Shown here piece after piece: positions 17,298 through 27,515 of a stretch of 64,000 bases of DNA. The notes under the pieces are model-generated. The model searched no databases and was not told where the DNA came from. It worked only from the letters and a program-made list of their open reading frames with translations. The translations under genes were made by a program, and so were the position numbers. Source of the stretch: Sulfurovum sp. (GTDB lineage Bacteria; Campylobacterota; Campylobacteria; Campylobacterales; Sulfurovaceae); the NCBI GenBank assembly GCA_002733215.1, contig NVUY01000009.1, forward strand, positions 31,103 through 95,102. The letters run 5' to 3'. Positions within the stretch are counted from its first letter, which is position 1. Each line of letters begins with the position of its first letter.

Positions 17298-18532
17298 GAG
17301 AGTGTAAAATAGTTTCACGCAAGTTTGACATTCCGGGTAGCCATACTTTGGAAGTTTCAAAAGCACATGGCGGATATAGAACGCTGGCAAAAATGGATGA
17401 ATATTCCCCTCTGGAGATCATAGAGATCATAAGAGAGAGCAAACTCAGGGGAAAAGGGGGCGGGGGATCTCCTGCTTCTGCTAAATGGACACTTATGCCG
17501 CAAGAAAATGACAAGAACGGGAAAAGTGACAAACCATCCTTTTTAGCAGTCAACTGTGATGAGAGTGAACCCGGAACCTTTAAAGACAGACAGATCATTT
17601 CAAAGGATCCTCATCTTCTCATAGAAGGAATCTTGATCACCTGTTATGCCATCAAAGCAAAACATGCGTATATCTACATACGCGGTGAGTATAAACAGTT
17701 TCAGGATATTTTACAATTCGCCATTGATGAGGCGTATGAAGATGGACTTTTGGATCATTGTGACATTACTGTTCACCGTGGTGCCGGGGCTTATATCTGT
17801 GGAGAAAAATCTGCACTTTTAGAGTCTATGGAAGGCAAACGGGGGCATCCGAGACTGAAACCAAAACATAAAGAACCTGAATGGTTTTTTGACAACCCGA
17901 TACTTGTCAATAATGTGGAAACCATCGCTTCTGTTCCTTTTATCATACAGAATGGTGCAGATGCCTATAAAGCATATGGTACGGAACATAGCCCCGGGAC
18001 ACTTTTATTTGCAATGAGTGGTCATGTGAACAATCCCGGCGTGTATGAAGCGGAGTATGGTACGTCTATGATGGCATACATCAATCACTTTGGCGGCGGG
18101 ATCAGAAATGCTAAGAAACTCAAAGCGGTTATCCCCGGTGGTGCTTCTACGGATGTTTTAACAGCGCAAGAAGCAGAATGTGCAACACTGGACTATGAAA
18201 CACTGCGAAGCATGAAAAGTGCTTTGGGTACGGGGGGCATGATCGTGATGGATGAAGATACCTGTATGGTGACTGTCTTGAAAAACCTGCTTGAGTTTTA
18301 TCATGAAGAGTCATGCGGACAGTGTACACCCTGTCGGGAAGGAACAGGCTGGACCGATAAGCTTGTTGGGAAGATCTTGGATAAAAGAGGCACAAAAGAA
18401 GACATTGAAAAGCTTTTAGAGATCGCAGACACGATGAATGGCAAGACTATTTGTGTTTTTGCGCCTGCCGTGGCTACAGTCATTAAATCTTTTGTGAGTA
18501 AATTCAGAGATGAATTTGAGGTGGCAGTATGA
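17294..18532 (+). CDS. nuoF: NADH-quinone oxidoreductase subunit F
   Basis: 412 aa, the FMN- and NADH-binding subunit with the N3 [4Fe-4S] cluster. The cluster motif is SCGQCTPCREGTGW with a further Cys in GKTICVFAPA. NCDESEPGTFKDR and GAGAYICGEKSALLESMEGK are as expected. The glycine-rich loop at residues 53-64 reads GKGGGGSPASAK where most NuoF have GRGGAGFPTG-K, a variant worth noting. The ATG is inside the last codons of nuoE. Confidence 0.95.
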   Translation: MRECKIVSRKFDIPGSHTLEVSKAHGGYRTLAKMDEYSPLEIIEIIRESKLRGKGGGGSPASAKWTLMPQENDKNGKSDKPSFLAVNCDESEPGTFKDRQIISKDPHLLIEGILITCYAIKAKHAYIYIRGEYKQFQDILQFAIDEAYEDGLLDHCDITVHRGAGAYICGEKSALLESMEGKRGHPRLKPKHKEPEWFFDNPILVNNVETIASVPFIIQNGADAYKAYGTEHSPGTLLFAMSGHVNNPGVYEAEYGTSMMAYINHFGGGIRNAKKLKAVIPGGASTDVLTAQEAECATLDYETLRSMKSALGTGGMIVMDEDTCMVTVLKNLLEFYHEESCGQCTPCREGTGWTDKLVGKILDKRGTKEDIEKLLEIADTMNGKTICVFAPAVATVIKSFVSKFRDEFEVAV

Positions 18533-19902
18533 GCGAAGAGATAGATATTGTTATAGATTCTAAAACCTACCATGCCAAGGAGGGCTCTCTGCTTATAGAT
18601 CTGCTTATCAAAGAGAAGATCAAAGTACCATACTTTTGTTACCATGAATCACTCGGTCCTGACGGAAACTGCAGAATGTGCATGGTGGAGATAGAAGGAC
18701 AAAAACGTCCGCAAATAGCTTGTGACACATTTATAGAACCAAATATGGAAGTACGCTCTACAGGGAAGACTATTGAAAAAGTCCGTACCGATATTTTAGA
18801 ACTGGAACTCATAAACCACCCAGTTGACTGTCCTACCTGTGACCAGGCGGGTGAGTGTTCTTTACAAGAGTATTATATGGATTATGGACTTCACGAAGCA
18901 AAGGTGAGCATCTCAGACAAGGTAAAACATAAAAAACATGTTGACTTGGGCTCCAATGTCATACTCGATCAGGAACGCTGTGTCCTCTGTGCACGATGCA
19001 CAAGATTTACAGACAAGATCACCCATACGCATGAGCTGGGGATCATAGGCCGAGGGGATGATGCCAGAGTGAGTACCATGCCGGGAAGAAAACTGGACAA
19101 CCCTTATGCTATGAATGTCGTAGACCTCTGTCCGGTTGGTGCTCTAACAAGTAAAGACTTCAGGTTTGTTCAAAGGGTCTGGTTCTTGCAAACAGTCAAC
19201 TCTATCTGTCATGGTTGTGCAAAAGGCTGTAATATCTTTATAGACCATAACAGGGTCAAGTATCAAGATGATGTGATCTATCGATTCAGACCTAGAAGAA
19301 ATGATGAAGTCAATGGCTTTTTTATCTGTGATGAAGGACGGCTTTCGTATAAAGCACTACAAGAGAACCGTCAAGAAACGGCACTCTTGCAGGGGAAAGA
19401 GATAAGAGAAGAGGAAGCCATACAAGAAGCTCAAACGTTAATACAAAAATATAAAGACAATATAAGCGTGGTGATCGATGCAAATCTTTACTCTGAAGAG
19501 ATAGAGGCTATTTTACGCTTTGCCAAAAAGATCAATGCCTCAGTGCATTCACCACTTGATGTCTATATAGAGGAGAGCTTTAAAGACGATATGCTAAGAA
19601 GTGCCCATAGGGCAGCCAATTATAAAACTATCGAAGCGCTTCATATTGATACCCATGAACCAAAGAGCAGTGGCTTACTAATAAACTTTAATCATCCTCA
19701 GAATTTTAATGCAGCGGCACACATAGACTTTTTAACACATCAACGAGATGTACCTAGCCTTGTCTTTCCGATAGCTGACTATACCGAGAATTCCGGAACT
19801 TTGACCAATGAAGACGGTATCCTACAAAAATGCGAAAAAGCGATCTCAAGAAACTTACCGATCCCTACGGTTATTGAAATTCTTTTAAAGGTAAAAGTAT
19901 GA
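18529..19902 (+). CDS. nuoG: NADH-quinone oxidoreductase subunit G, short form
   Basis: 457 aa. The N-terminal [2Fe-2S] domain (YFCYHESLGPDGNCRMCMVE) is followed by HPVDCPTCDQAGECSLQEYY, the paired [4Fe-4S] ligands CVLCARCTRF and LCPVGAL, and the extra cluster-like SICHGCAKGCNIF. The remaining C-terminal part is only about 230 residues and its last half is poorly conserved. Typical NuoG proteins are 600-900 aa because of a molybdopterin-oxidoreductase-like region. The end is in frame with nuoH (overlap of four bases), so this is a natural short form rather than an obvious break. Confidence 0.92.
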   Translation: MSEEIDIVIDSKTYHAKEGSLLIDLLIKEKIKVPYFCYHESLGPDGNCRMCMVEIEGQKRPQIACDTFIEPNMEVRSTGKTIEKVRTDILELELINHPVDCPTCDQAGECSLQEYYMDYGLHEAKVSISDKVKHKKHVDLGSNVILDQERCVLCARCTRFTDKITHTHELGIIGRGDDARVSTMPGRKLDNPYAMNVVDLCPVGALTSKDFRFVQRVWFLQTVNSICHGCAKGCNIFIDHNRVKYQDDVIYRFRPRRNDEVNGFFICDEGRLSYKALQENRQETALLQGKEIREEEAIQEAQTLIQKYKDNISVVIDANLYSEEIEAILRFAKKINASVHSPLDVYIEESFKDDMLRSAHRAANYKTIEALHIDTHEPKSSGLLINFNHPQNFNAAAHIDFLTHQRDVPSLVFPIADYTENSGTLTNEDGILQKCEKAISRNLPIPTVIEILLKVKV

Positions 19903-21194
19903 GTACCGCAGCTATCATAGTAGCTGTAGCGTCTTTTGTTCTTGGTACGCTACTGGCACTCCTGACCATTCCTGTTCTGGTATGGTTGGAGCGCAGGATA
20001 GCCGGTCTTATCCAGGACAGGTTAGGACCTAACCGTACGAATATTGCCGGGTTTAGACTCGGTGGTGTGGTACAGTCCTTTGCCGATGTGGTCAAACTGC
20101 TACTTAAAGAAGAATATTACCCCTCACATATCAAAAATGGAAGATGGCTCTTTATGCTGGCACCGATCATAACCTTTGCTGCAGCGCTTCTGGCCTTTAT
20201 GGCTATTCCTTTTGCCGATACCCTGCATATAGGGGATGAAAACTTACGTATTCAGGCACTGCCCATCGATTTTGGCGTATTGTGGTTCCTGGCCATCTCT
20301 GCGATAGGTGTTTTGGGGATCATCTTTGGAGGCTGGCTGTCGCATAACAAATACTCGCTTCTGGGTGCGACACGTGCCGGATCCATGCTGATCTCTTATG
20401 AATTACCATTGGCCTTAAGTATTTTAGCCTTTATCATCACTTACGATACCATCGATTTTAATGCCATGGTGCAGTGGCAAAGCGGTACTTTTTTTGCTTT
20501 CCTGCCAGCCTGGGGGATCCTGGTTCAACCTCTGGCCGCGACCATTCTCATCGTTTCACTCTTTGCAGAGACTAACCGTAACCCTTTTACTGTTGCAGAG
20601 GGTGAAAGCGAGCTCGTTGCCGGTTTTATGACAGAATATACGGCTATGAAATTCGCCATGTACTTTATGGGAGAGTATGTTGCCATGAACACAGCCTCTG
20701 CTGTGATCATCACGATGATCTTCGGCGGGTATCAGATCCCCTGGGTCTCCACAGGGATGATGCTTGAAAACTTTTCTGTGTTTGCCATAACACTCATGAT
20801 CGTAATGCCGGTCATTGTCACGGTGCTTATACGGTGGATGCGAAAGAACAATACGGTAAGACCTACGGTATCAACAGATGGCGGAAGAGATTTTGAAACG
20901 AAGGTTTTGACGATCGCTATGATAGCCATGACTCTTTTAATTGAAGCTATTTTGATCTATCTTGTTTTTCTCTCTGACAGTTCACTGGCTAATGCTATTA
21001 CAATAACATTATTTCAAATAGTCGTATTTGTGGTAAAACTGATGATATTCAATATCTTTTTCATCCTCATTAGATGGACAGTCCCAAGATTTCGTTATGA
21101 CCAGGTGCAGCATTTAGGCTGGTACTATCTGCTGCCTCTTGCACTGTTAAACCTTTTTATCACAGCCATAGTCGTTGTAGGAGTGAACATATGA
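19899..21194 (+). CDS. nuoH: NADH-quinone oxidoreductase subunit H, long form
   Basis: 431 aa, against about 320-340 for most NuoH. Family blocks are intact: ERRIAGLIQDRLGPNR, SYELPLALSI, FAETNRNPFTVAEGESELVAGF, EYTAMKFAMYFMGEY, and near the end RWTVPRFRYDQVQHLGWYYL. The added length lies between these last blocks as two to three extra hydrophobic segments (about residues 285-390). NuoH forms part of the quinone chamber. Overlaps nuoG and nuoI. Confidence 0.94.
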   Translation: MSTAAIIVAVASFVLGTLLALLTIPVLVWLERRIAGLIQDRLGPNRTNIAGFRLGGVVQSFADVVKLLLKEEYYPSHIKNGRWLFMLAPIITFAAALLAFMAIPFADTLHIGDENLRIQALPIDFGVLWFLAISAIGVLGIIFGGWLSHNKYSLLGATRAGSMLISYELPLALSILAFIITYDTIDFNAMVQWQSGTFFAFLPAWGILVQPLAATILIVSLFAETNRNPFTVAEGESELVAGFMTEYTAMKFAMYFMGEYVAMNTASAVIITMIFGGYQIPWVSTGMMLENFSVFAITLMIVMPVIVTVLIRWMRKNNTVRPTVSTDGGRDFETKVLTIAMIAMTLLIEAILIYLVFLSDSSLANAITITLFQIVVFVVKLMIFNIFFILIRWTVPRFRYDQVQHLGWYYLLPLALLNLFITAIVVVGVNI

Positions 21195-21715
21195 ATGAAA
21201 ATATAAAAGTAACCAAAAGGTATGGTGACAGCCTAAGAGATAAACTCTACCTTCCTGCGATTTATGACGGGGTTAAAGTCACCTTCAAACATCTCTTTAA
21301 GAATGTCAATGATACCAATGCCATAGACACGCTGGAATATCCTGAAGAGCAGCCCACAGACATTACAGAGAGATATCGTGGTCTTCACCGCCTTACCCAT
21401 AGAACCGACGACTCTATCGCCTGTGTTGCCTGTTTTATGTGTTCCACAGCCTGCCCGTCAGACTGTATCTTCATCGAAGCGACAGAAAGGGAAGACGGAC
21501 ACGATGAAAAGATGCCCAAAAGCTTTTTTATAGACACTTTAGAGTGCATCTTTTGCGGCTATTGTGTGGAAGCCTGCCCCTGTGATGCCATTCGAATGGA
21601 TACAGGGATCTTTTCACTGACAGGAAATAACAGAGAAGACTTTGTACTGGATAAAGATCAATTATTGGCATACAAAGGTGCTTTTGGAGAGGAGGATTCT
21701 TGTGCTAGAGATTAG
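21191..21715 (+). CDS. nuoI: NADH-quinone oxidoreductase subunit I
   Basis: 174 aa with two [4Fe-4S] sets, CVACFMCSTACP (C78, C81, C84, C88) and CIFCGYCVEACP (C119, C122, C125, C129), clusters N6a and N6b. It links the peripheral arm to the quinone site. Its 3' end overlaps the GTG start of nuoJ. Confidence 0.95.
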   Translation: MNENIKVTKRYGDSLRDKLYLPAIYDGVKVTFKHLFKNVNDTNAIDTLEYPEEQPTDITERYRGLHRLTHRTDDSIACVACFMCSTACPSDCIFIEATEREDGHDEKMPKSFFIDTLECIFCGYCVEACPCDAIRMDTGIFSLTGNNREDFVLDKDQLLAYKGAFGEEDSCARD

Positions 21716-22229
21716 TATATTTACCATACTGGCCCTGTTCATGCTGGCAGGAAGTATCGCGATGATCACTAACAGGCAGACACTTTTCTCTGCTTTTGGA
21801 TTTTTGATTACAATGATAGGTCTGGCCGGTATGTTTGCGCTGCTTGACAACAGATTTCTTGCCATTGCACAGATCTTGGTATCTGTTGGTGCAGTGGTGG
21901 TTTTAAGTATGTTGACGATCTTAACGATAAACGCTAAAAAAGAAAATATGCCTCACGAACCCCATAAATACAAATGGATACTTTTCTCTTCTATTTTGGT
22001 CGCCCCTTTTACTCTCTTGCTTTATAAGGCACTGACTACACTGCCTGAGCAATTTTCCTCTATGGAGACAGTTGATTCAAAAGTGATAGGAAAAGCGCTG
22101 TTTACTGAATGGGTCCTGCCTTTTGAGATCTTGTCCATACTCCTTCTTTCTGCTATGATCGGTGCCATTGTCATAGCCAGAAAAAGTAAGAATAAAAAAA
22201 GTAAAAGTAAAAAAAGGAAAGCCTCATGA
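21702..22229 (+). CDS. nuoJ: NADH-quinone oxidoreductase subunit J
   Basis: About 175 aa with five membrane helices. I chose GTG 21702 because GAGAGGAGG lies just upstream and the protein then starts with the usual first helix (ISIFTILALFMLAGSIAMI). LAIAQILVSVGAVVVLSMLT is the conserved helix 3 with its pi-bulge. A Lys/Ser-rich tail ends the protein. Antiporter-adjacent membrane subunit; overlaps nuoK by four bases. Confidence 0.92.
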   Translation: MLEISIFTILALFMLAGSIAMITNRQTLFSAFGFLITMIGLAGMFALLDNRFLAIAQILVSVGAVVVLSMLTILTINAKKENMPHEPHKYKWILFSSILVAPFTLLLYKALTTLPEQFSSMETVDSKVIGKALFTEWVLPFEILSILLLSAMIGAIVIARKSKNKKSKSKKRKAS

Positions 22230-22540
22230 CTCCCGATATGTTTTTTCTTTTAGCATCTATCCTTTTCAGTATCGGACTGGTAGGTCTGGTGAGCAGAAAA
22301 AATCTTTTTGTACTCTATATGTCCATTGAACTGATGTTAAGTGCTGTATCACTTATTCTCGTGACGATCTCAAGGGTCATTGGAGATACAGGCGGTTCCG
22401 TGATGGCATTGCTGATGATAGGAGTCATCGCCTCCGAAGCAGCTGTGTTTCTGGCCATGATCATTCATCTGTATCGTAAGAACAGAACGATCGACAGTGA
22501 AGCTTTCGATCTTTTAGCACAGAGGGAGAACCATGCTTAG
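22226..22540 (+). CDS. nuoK: NADH-quinone oxidoreductase subunit K
   Basis: 104 aa, three helices. The key acidic residues are present: Glu in MSIELMLSAVSLILV and in VIASEAAVFLAMI, both on the proton path. Overlaps nuoL by eight bases. Confidence 0.95.
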   Translation: MTPDMFFLLASILFSIGLVGLVSRKNLFVLYMSIELMLSAVSLILVTISRVIGDTGGSVMALLMIGVIASEAAVFLAMIIHLYRKNRTIDSEAFDLLAQRENHA

Positions 22541-24407
22541 TCTCATTGTAGTCTTACCTTTTTTATCTGCATTGCTTCTCGCTCTGGTCTATCTTGCCGA
22601 TACAAAATCAAAGAGATATGCATTTTATACCATTGTCGGAGTAGGCACACCTGCGATCATGACGCTTTTATCTTTTAGTGTGGGATATCAACTCCTCAAC
22701 GGAAGTGCTACGATCCATCATACATTGTTCCAATGGATAGATATAGGTGATTTCAATATCTCTGTAGCTTTCATGGCTGACAGACTTTCTGTTGTGATGA
22801 TATCTTTCATTACCTTCATTGGGACGCTCATTCATATCTATGCAGCAGGATATATGAAAGAGGATGAAGGGTATGGAAAGTTCTTCTCCTACTTTAACCT
22901 TTTTATGGGAAGTATGCTGCTTTTGGTTTTGGCTGACAATCCGATCATGATGTTCATAGGCTGGGAACTGGTTGGACTCTCTTCTTATCTCCTGATAGGT
23001 TTTTATCATCAGAATTCAGACAATATCACTGCAGCAAACAAAGCATTCATATTGAACCGGGTCGGTGACTTTGCTTTCATTATGGCACTTTCACTTCTCT
23101 TCATCAATGTGGGAGCAGAAGGATTTACTTTTGATGCCATCGCAGCACATATTTCCATGATCGACCATGAAACCTTGAGACTCATAGGTATTTTACTGTT
23201 TATAGGTGCTATGGGTAAGTCAGCACAGATCCCTCTTTATGTCTGGCTTCCCGATGCCATGGCAGGACCTACACCTGTCTCAGCACTGATCCATGCGGCT
23301 ACGATGGTCACTGCCGGTGTCTATATGGTCGCAAGATACAGCTTTATCTATGTTGAGATCCCGGATGTTGGTCTCTTCATTGCATCCGTAGGAGCGGCTT
23401 CCGCTCTTTTTGCTGCTATCATCGCTTCCTACCAGAGTGACATCAAAAAGATACTGGCATACTCGACCATGAGCCAGCTTGGATATATGTTCATTGCAGT
23501 GGGACTTGGCGCATACAGTTCCGGGATCTTCCATGTCTTTACACATGCGTTCTTTAAAGCATTGTTGTTCATGGGGGCAGGGGCTGTGATCATTGCCTTG
23601 CATCATGAACAGAATATTTTTAAAATGGGAGGCTTGAGAAAACATCTTAAACTGGTCTATATTACGATGTTCATCGCCACGCTTGCCATCAGCGGCATAC
23701 CGCCGTTTGCCGGTTTCTTTTCAAAAGATGCCATCCTTGTCACTGCCTTTGTATCTGAACATTATATTATCTGGGGAGCAGGAACACTCACTGCCCTGTT
23801 AACAGCATTTTATATGTTCAGGCTGCTCTTTACAGTTTTTCATTCTCAGGAGAAAGAGAAGCATGCACTCGTTTCACTTCCGGCCTCCATGACCAAACCG
23901 CTTGTTGTGTTGGCATTTGGTTCTGCAACAGCCGGCCTCCTGGGTGTCAATGAAGCCTATGGAGGGAATTCTGCCATCAATACTTTCCTCTCTTTGCCGG
24001 ACATCAAACTTCATCTCTCCCATGCTACAGAATATATGATCGGAGGACTTAATGTGATCTTGGCACTTTTGGGTATGGGACTAGCCTATAAACTCTTTGC
24101 CGGAAATGCAGAGGAAGCAGAAGAAAATACATTCTTTAAAAAACTTGTGATAAACAAGTTTTACATTGATGAGCTCTATGACTTTCTGATCGTTAAACCA
24201 CTGCTTGGCATGAGTGACCTTATCGAAAAATTCATAGATCCAAAAATATTTGATGGCTTCATCAACCTGAATGTACGTGCTTACTTGGGTGCGGCAGTAC
24301 TTTTTGGAAAGTTACAAAACGGGAAGGTCAGATACTACGCCCTCTATATCCTGGTGGGTGTATCTGCTATATCCTGCTATATGTTGATCAAACTGGGGGT
24401 TCTCTAA
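22533..24407 (+). CDS. nuoL: NADH-quinone oxidoreductase subunit L
   Basis: 624 aa, antiporter-like proton-pumping subunit at the far end of the membrane arm, with the long lateral helix at the C-terminus. Blocks seen: MFIGWELVGLSSYLLIGFYH with the key Glu, GKSAQIPLYVWLPDAMAGPT, VSALIHAATMVTAGVYMVAR, and SDIKKILAYSTMSQLGYMF. Full length. Followed at once by nuoM (TAAATG). Confidence 0.96.
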   Translation: MLSLIVVLPFLSALLLALVYLADTKSKRYAFYTIVGVGTPAIMTLLSFSVGYQLLNGSATIHHTLFQWIDIGDFNISVAFMADRLSVVMISFITFIGTLIHIYAAGYMKEDEGYGKFFSYFNLFMGSMLLLVLADNPIMMFIGWELVGLSSYLLIGFYHQNSDNITAANKAFILNRVGDFAFIMALSLLFINVGAEGFTFDAIAAHISMIDHETLRLIGILLFIGAMGKSAQIPLYVWLPDAMAGPTPVSALIHAATMVTAGVYMVARYSFIYVEIPDVGLFIASVGAASALFAAIIASYQSDIKKILAYSTMSQLGYMFIAVGLGAYSSGIFHVFTHAFFKALLFMGAGAVIIALHHEQNIFKMGGLRKHLKLVYITMFIATLAISGIPPFAGFFSKDAILVTAFVSEHYIIWGAGTLTALLTAFYMFRLLFTVFHSQEKEKHALVSLPASMTKPLVVLAFGSATAGLLGVNEAYGGNSAINTFLSLPDIKLHLSHATEYMIGGLNVILALLGMGLAYKLFAGNAEEAEENTFFKKLVINKFYIDELYDFLIVKPLLGMSDLIEKFIDPKIFDGFINLNVRAYLGAAVLFGKLQNGKVRYYALYILVGVSAISCYMLIKLGVL

Positions 24408-25886
24408 ATGATGCACAATATACTTACAAATATCATCTTTTTACCACTCCTCACAGCGGTCATCCTCGGGGTCGTACGGGCACCCATAAAAATATTGAAA
24501 TTTGGAGCATTTTTCTCTTCTGTACTCACACTCTTCCTTGTTTTGTGGGTCACCTATCATTTTGATCCTCATGGCGGTATGCAATTCATACAGCACTCAC
24601 CCTGGATCAAAAGTACTGGTATTACTTACTTTGTGGGTGTAGACTTCCTCTCTCTGATCATGCTCTTACTAATCACACTTCTCATGCCTCCTCTCTATAT
24701 ATACATGATGCATGAGGAGAGAAAAGGGTACTGGTACAATATGATGCTGCTTCAAACAGGGGTTACGGGAGCTGTACTGTCACTTGACCTGGTACTCTTT
24801 TATCTCTTCTGGGAAACCATGCTGCTTCCTATCTTCATCATGATAGGAAAGTACGGAAACGGAATGCATCAGTACAATGCCATGAAGATCATATTGATGA
24901 CCATCTTAGGTTCAATGTCTATGCTCTTCTCCATCATGTATCTGGGATATATGCATTTTGAAGTGACAGGGATTTGGAGTTTTGCCATAGAAGACTTGAC
25001 TAACATCATATTCGATGTAGAAACTTCTATTTGGCTTGCCGCAGGCTTCCTGCTTGCTTTTATCATTAAGATCCCACTGGTTGGTTTCCACACCTGGATG
25101 GCACCGGCTTATGGTTCGGCACCTACACCGGCAGTGGTGATCATGTCATCTATCATGGCAAAACTGGGGATCTATGGTATTTGGAGATTTGGTTTCGGTC
25201 TGTTTGAAACTACACTGATGTATTATGCTCCGGTCATCATAGTCCTTGCACTTATTGGACTTATCTACTATGCGATCCGCGCGATCAAAGAAGAAAATCT
25301 CCGCCGTATGTTCGCCTACTCTTCGGGTTCACACCTCTCCCTCATCGCTCTTGGTCTCTTTTTGACCAACATTTATGCCTGGAGCGGAAGTCTGTATCTC
25401 ATAGGCACACATGCACTGGCATCCGCAGGTATCTTCATTATGATCGGCCTGATCTATAAACGGTTTAAAACCGTACATATCTCTGACCTTGGCGGCATAG
25501 CCGGTCAAGCACCGATCTTTGCATTTTTCTTTGCATTTTTTGCGCTGAGCATAGCAGGTTTACCGGGAACAGGAGGATTTGTTGCAGAACTTCTTATCAT
25601 CATCGGTGCATTTAAAACCAATATCTGGATAGGTGTTTTTACGGCTGTGACCATGATCTCAGCAATGGTCTATGTGTTTTGGATGCTTCAACGTACGCTT
25701 TTTGGTACAGCACGCAATACATGTTCCTTTAATGATCTGAATTTCAGGGAGATCATCATGCTGCTTCCTTTGGTCATACTCTTACTGCTCACAGGGATTG
25801 CACCCTCACTCTTTACCCCTATGTTTGAACCGCAGTTAAGTGCCTTCCTGCAAGATACCTTACATGCCATAGGAGGTCTAAAATGA
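24408..25886 (+). CDS. nuoM: NADH-quinone oxidoreductase subunit M
   Basis: 492 aa, second antiporter-like pump. LFYLFWETMLLPIFIMIG carries the central Glu; then IKIPLVGFHTWMAPAYGSAP, NLRRMFAYSSGSHLSLIALG and GLPGTGGFVAE. The coding start abuts the nuoL stop and the end overlaps nuoN. Confidence 0.95.
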   Translation: MMHNILTNIIFLPLLTAVILGVVRAPIKILKFGAFFSSVLTLFLVLWVTYHFDPHGGMQFIQHSPWIKSTGITYFVGVDFLSLIMLLLITLLMPPLYIYMMHEERKGYWYNMMLLQTGVTGAVLSLDLVLFYLFWETMLLPIFIMIGKYGNGMHQYNAMKIILMTILGSMSMLFSIMYLGYMHFEVTGIWSFAIEDLTNIIFDVETSIWLAAGFLLAFIIKIPLVGFHTWMAPAYGSAPTPAVVIMSSIMAKLGIYGIWRFGFGLFETTLMYYAPVIIVLALIGLIYYAIRAIKEENLRRMFAYSSGSHLSLIALGLFLTNIYAWSGSLYLIGTHALASAGIFIMIGLIYKRFKTVHISDLGGIAGQAPIFAFFFAFFALSIAGLPGTGGFVAELLIIIGAFKTNIWIGVFTAVTMISAMVYVFWMLQRTLFGTARNTCSFNDLNFREIIMLLPLVILLLLTGIAPSLFTPMFEPQLSAFLQDTLHAIGGLK

Positions 25887-27367
25887 TAGAACAGTTTTAC
25901 TATGCCTTGCCAATGGCGACCGTGGTTATTGGGGCTTTGGTTTTAATGCTGCTGTCCAACAGCAAAATAACACTTAACAGACTCAATTTTATTGCCGTAT
26001 CTTTTTTAAGTATTTCTCTTATCCTTCAGTTCGTCCTGTATGGAGAGAAGAGTACAACTTTTCTTTTTCAAAGTATATTTGGAGAGAGATTCATACTGGA
26101 TGACTTTGCATCTATCTTTGACATTATGTTCACAGTCGGTGCGATCTTGACACTGCTCATAAACAATGACTACTTTAAAAGCCGCAAATATTTCTCCGGA
26201 GAGTATTTCGCTTTGATCTTATTTTCTGTATTTGGTATGATGATGCTGGTCCATGCGCATGAACTCATCACGGCTTTTATTGCTCTGGAGATCGCTTCAT
26301 TGAGTATTTATGCGCTAGTCGGATATCATAAAACCAATAAGATCAGTTCAGAAGCGATGATGAAATATATTGTTCTTGGTTCTATGACAGGAGCCTTCTT
26401 TATTCTGGGAACAGCACTCATCTATGGATCGGCAGGTTCTACATCATTGACGCAGATCGCGAACTATATCAATGGCAATGAGTTAAACAACATCCCCATG
26501 CTTATCATCGGGGCCAGTTTCATCATGGTCACGATCTTGTTTAAAATAGGTGCCGTACCTTTCCACTCCTGGATCCTTGATGTGTATCACGGTGCACCGT
26601 ATCCTGTTACCATGTTTATGGCATCTACTTTTAAAATTGCTGTTTTTGCCATTGCTTTACGTCTATATCTTGTAGACTTTGCGCCCATAAACAGCTTTTG
26701 GACAGAGTTGATTCAAGTAACAACCATACTTACACTTATAGGAGGATCCTGGCTTGCTATCAATCAAACACTTGTCAAAAGAATGCTTGCAGGTTCATCC
26801 ATAGTACACAGCGGATATCTGCTTATTGCCCTCTCTTCCATCGGTCTGGGCTCTGAAGTTGCAGCACCGGCTATTATGTTCTATCTTATCGCTTACTTTT
26901 TATCGGCTGCGGGTTCATTTGGGATTCTGAGTTTCATCGCATCCCAGAGTAAAAAACAGATGACCTTCAATGACTTTAAGGGCTTTGCACAAAGACGTCC
27001 CTATATGGCGATCATGATGAGTATATTTATGCTCTCTCTGGCAGGTTTCCCCTCAACCATAGGATTTTTGGGGAAATTCTACATCTTTACATCAGCGATA
27101 GAATCCGGTCAGATCCTGCTTGCAGGTCTGGGAATACTTACCGCATTCATCTCAGTGTATTATTACTTTAAACTGATCGCAATGATGTATTTTTACCCTT
27201 CCGAAGATGAACAAAAAGTTTTTCCTTTGAATATCAGTACTATTCTCATCGTCATGATGTCTTTACTGGTCATTTGGGGTGGGATAGGGACAACGCTCAT
27301 ACCATTTATACCCGGTGCAGATAGTTTTATAGAGATCGCCATAAAAAGTATTAATTCTTTGAAATAA
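25883..27367 (+). CDS. nuoN: NADH-quinone oxidoreductase subunit N
   Basis: 494 aa, third antiporter-like pump and last gene of the operon. ITAFIALEIASLSIYALVGY holds the conserved Glu; KIGAVPFHSWILDVYHGAPY and MLAGSSIVHSGYLLIALSS follow; then SLAGFPSTIGFLGKFY. No strong terminator follows; 27368-27473 has a weak CACAG/CTGTG stem and nothing else. Confidence 0.95.
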   Translation: MIEQFYYALPMATVVIGALVLMLLSNSKITLNRLNFIAVSFLSISLILQFVLYGEKSTTFLFQSIFGERFILDDFASIFDIMFTVGAILTLLINNDYFKSRKYFSGEYFALILFSVFGMMMLVHAHELITAFIALEIASLSIYALVGYHKTNKISSEAMMKYIVLGSMTGAFFILGTALIYGSAGSTSLTQIANYINGNELNNIPMLIIGASFIMVTILFKIGAVPFHSWILDVYHGAPYPVTMFMASTFKIAVFAIALRLYLVDFAPINSFWTELIQVTTILTLIGGSWLAINQTLVKRMLAGSSIVHSGYLLIALSSIGLGSEVAAPAIMFYLIAYFLSAAGSFGILSFIASQSKKQMTFNDFKGFAQRRPYMAIMMSIFMLSLAGFPSTIGFLGKFYIFTSAIESGQILLAGLGILTAFISVYYYFKLIAMMYFYPSEDEQKVFPLNISTILIVMMSLLVIWGGIGTTLIPFIPGADSFIEIAIKSINSLK

Positions 27368-27473
27368 ACACTATTGTATGTGCTCGCACAGAGATATTTC
27401 CCTGTGTTTCCCAGATCAGACTGTAGAGACAAAATTACGCTCTGAGTAAAGGATAATAGGGGATTAAGGGCAT

Positions 27474-27500
27474 TTGAGATAAAATAAAGCTCATTATAAC
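27474..27500 (+). promoter_or_regulatory. Possible promoter of the aroB gene cluster
   Basis: TTGAGA and TATAAC are separated by 15 bases, 16 bases before the aroB ATG. Spacing is slightly short, so this is a tentative call. Confidence 0.4.
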
Positions 27501-27515
27501 GCCAAGGTTTTTCAC

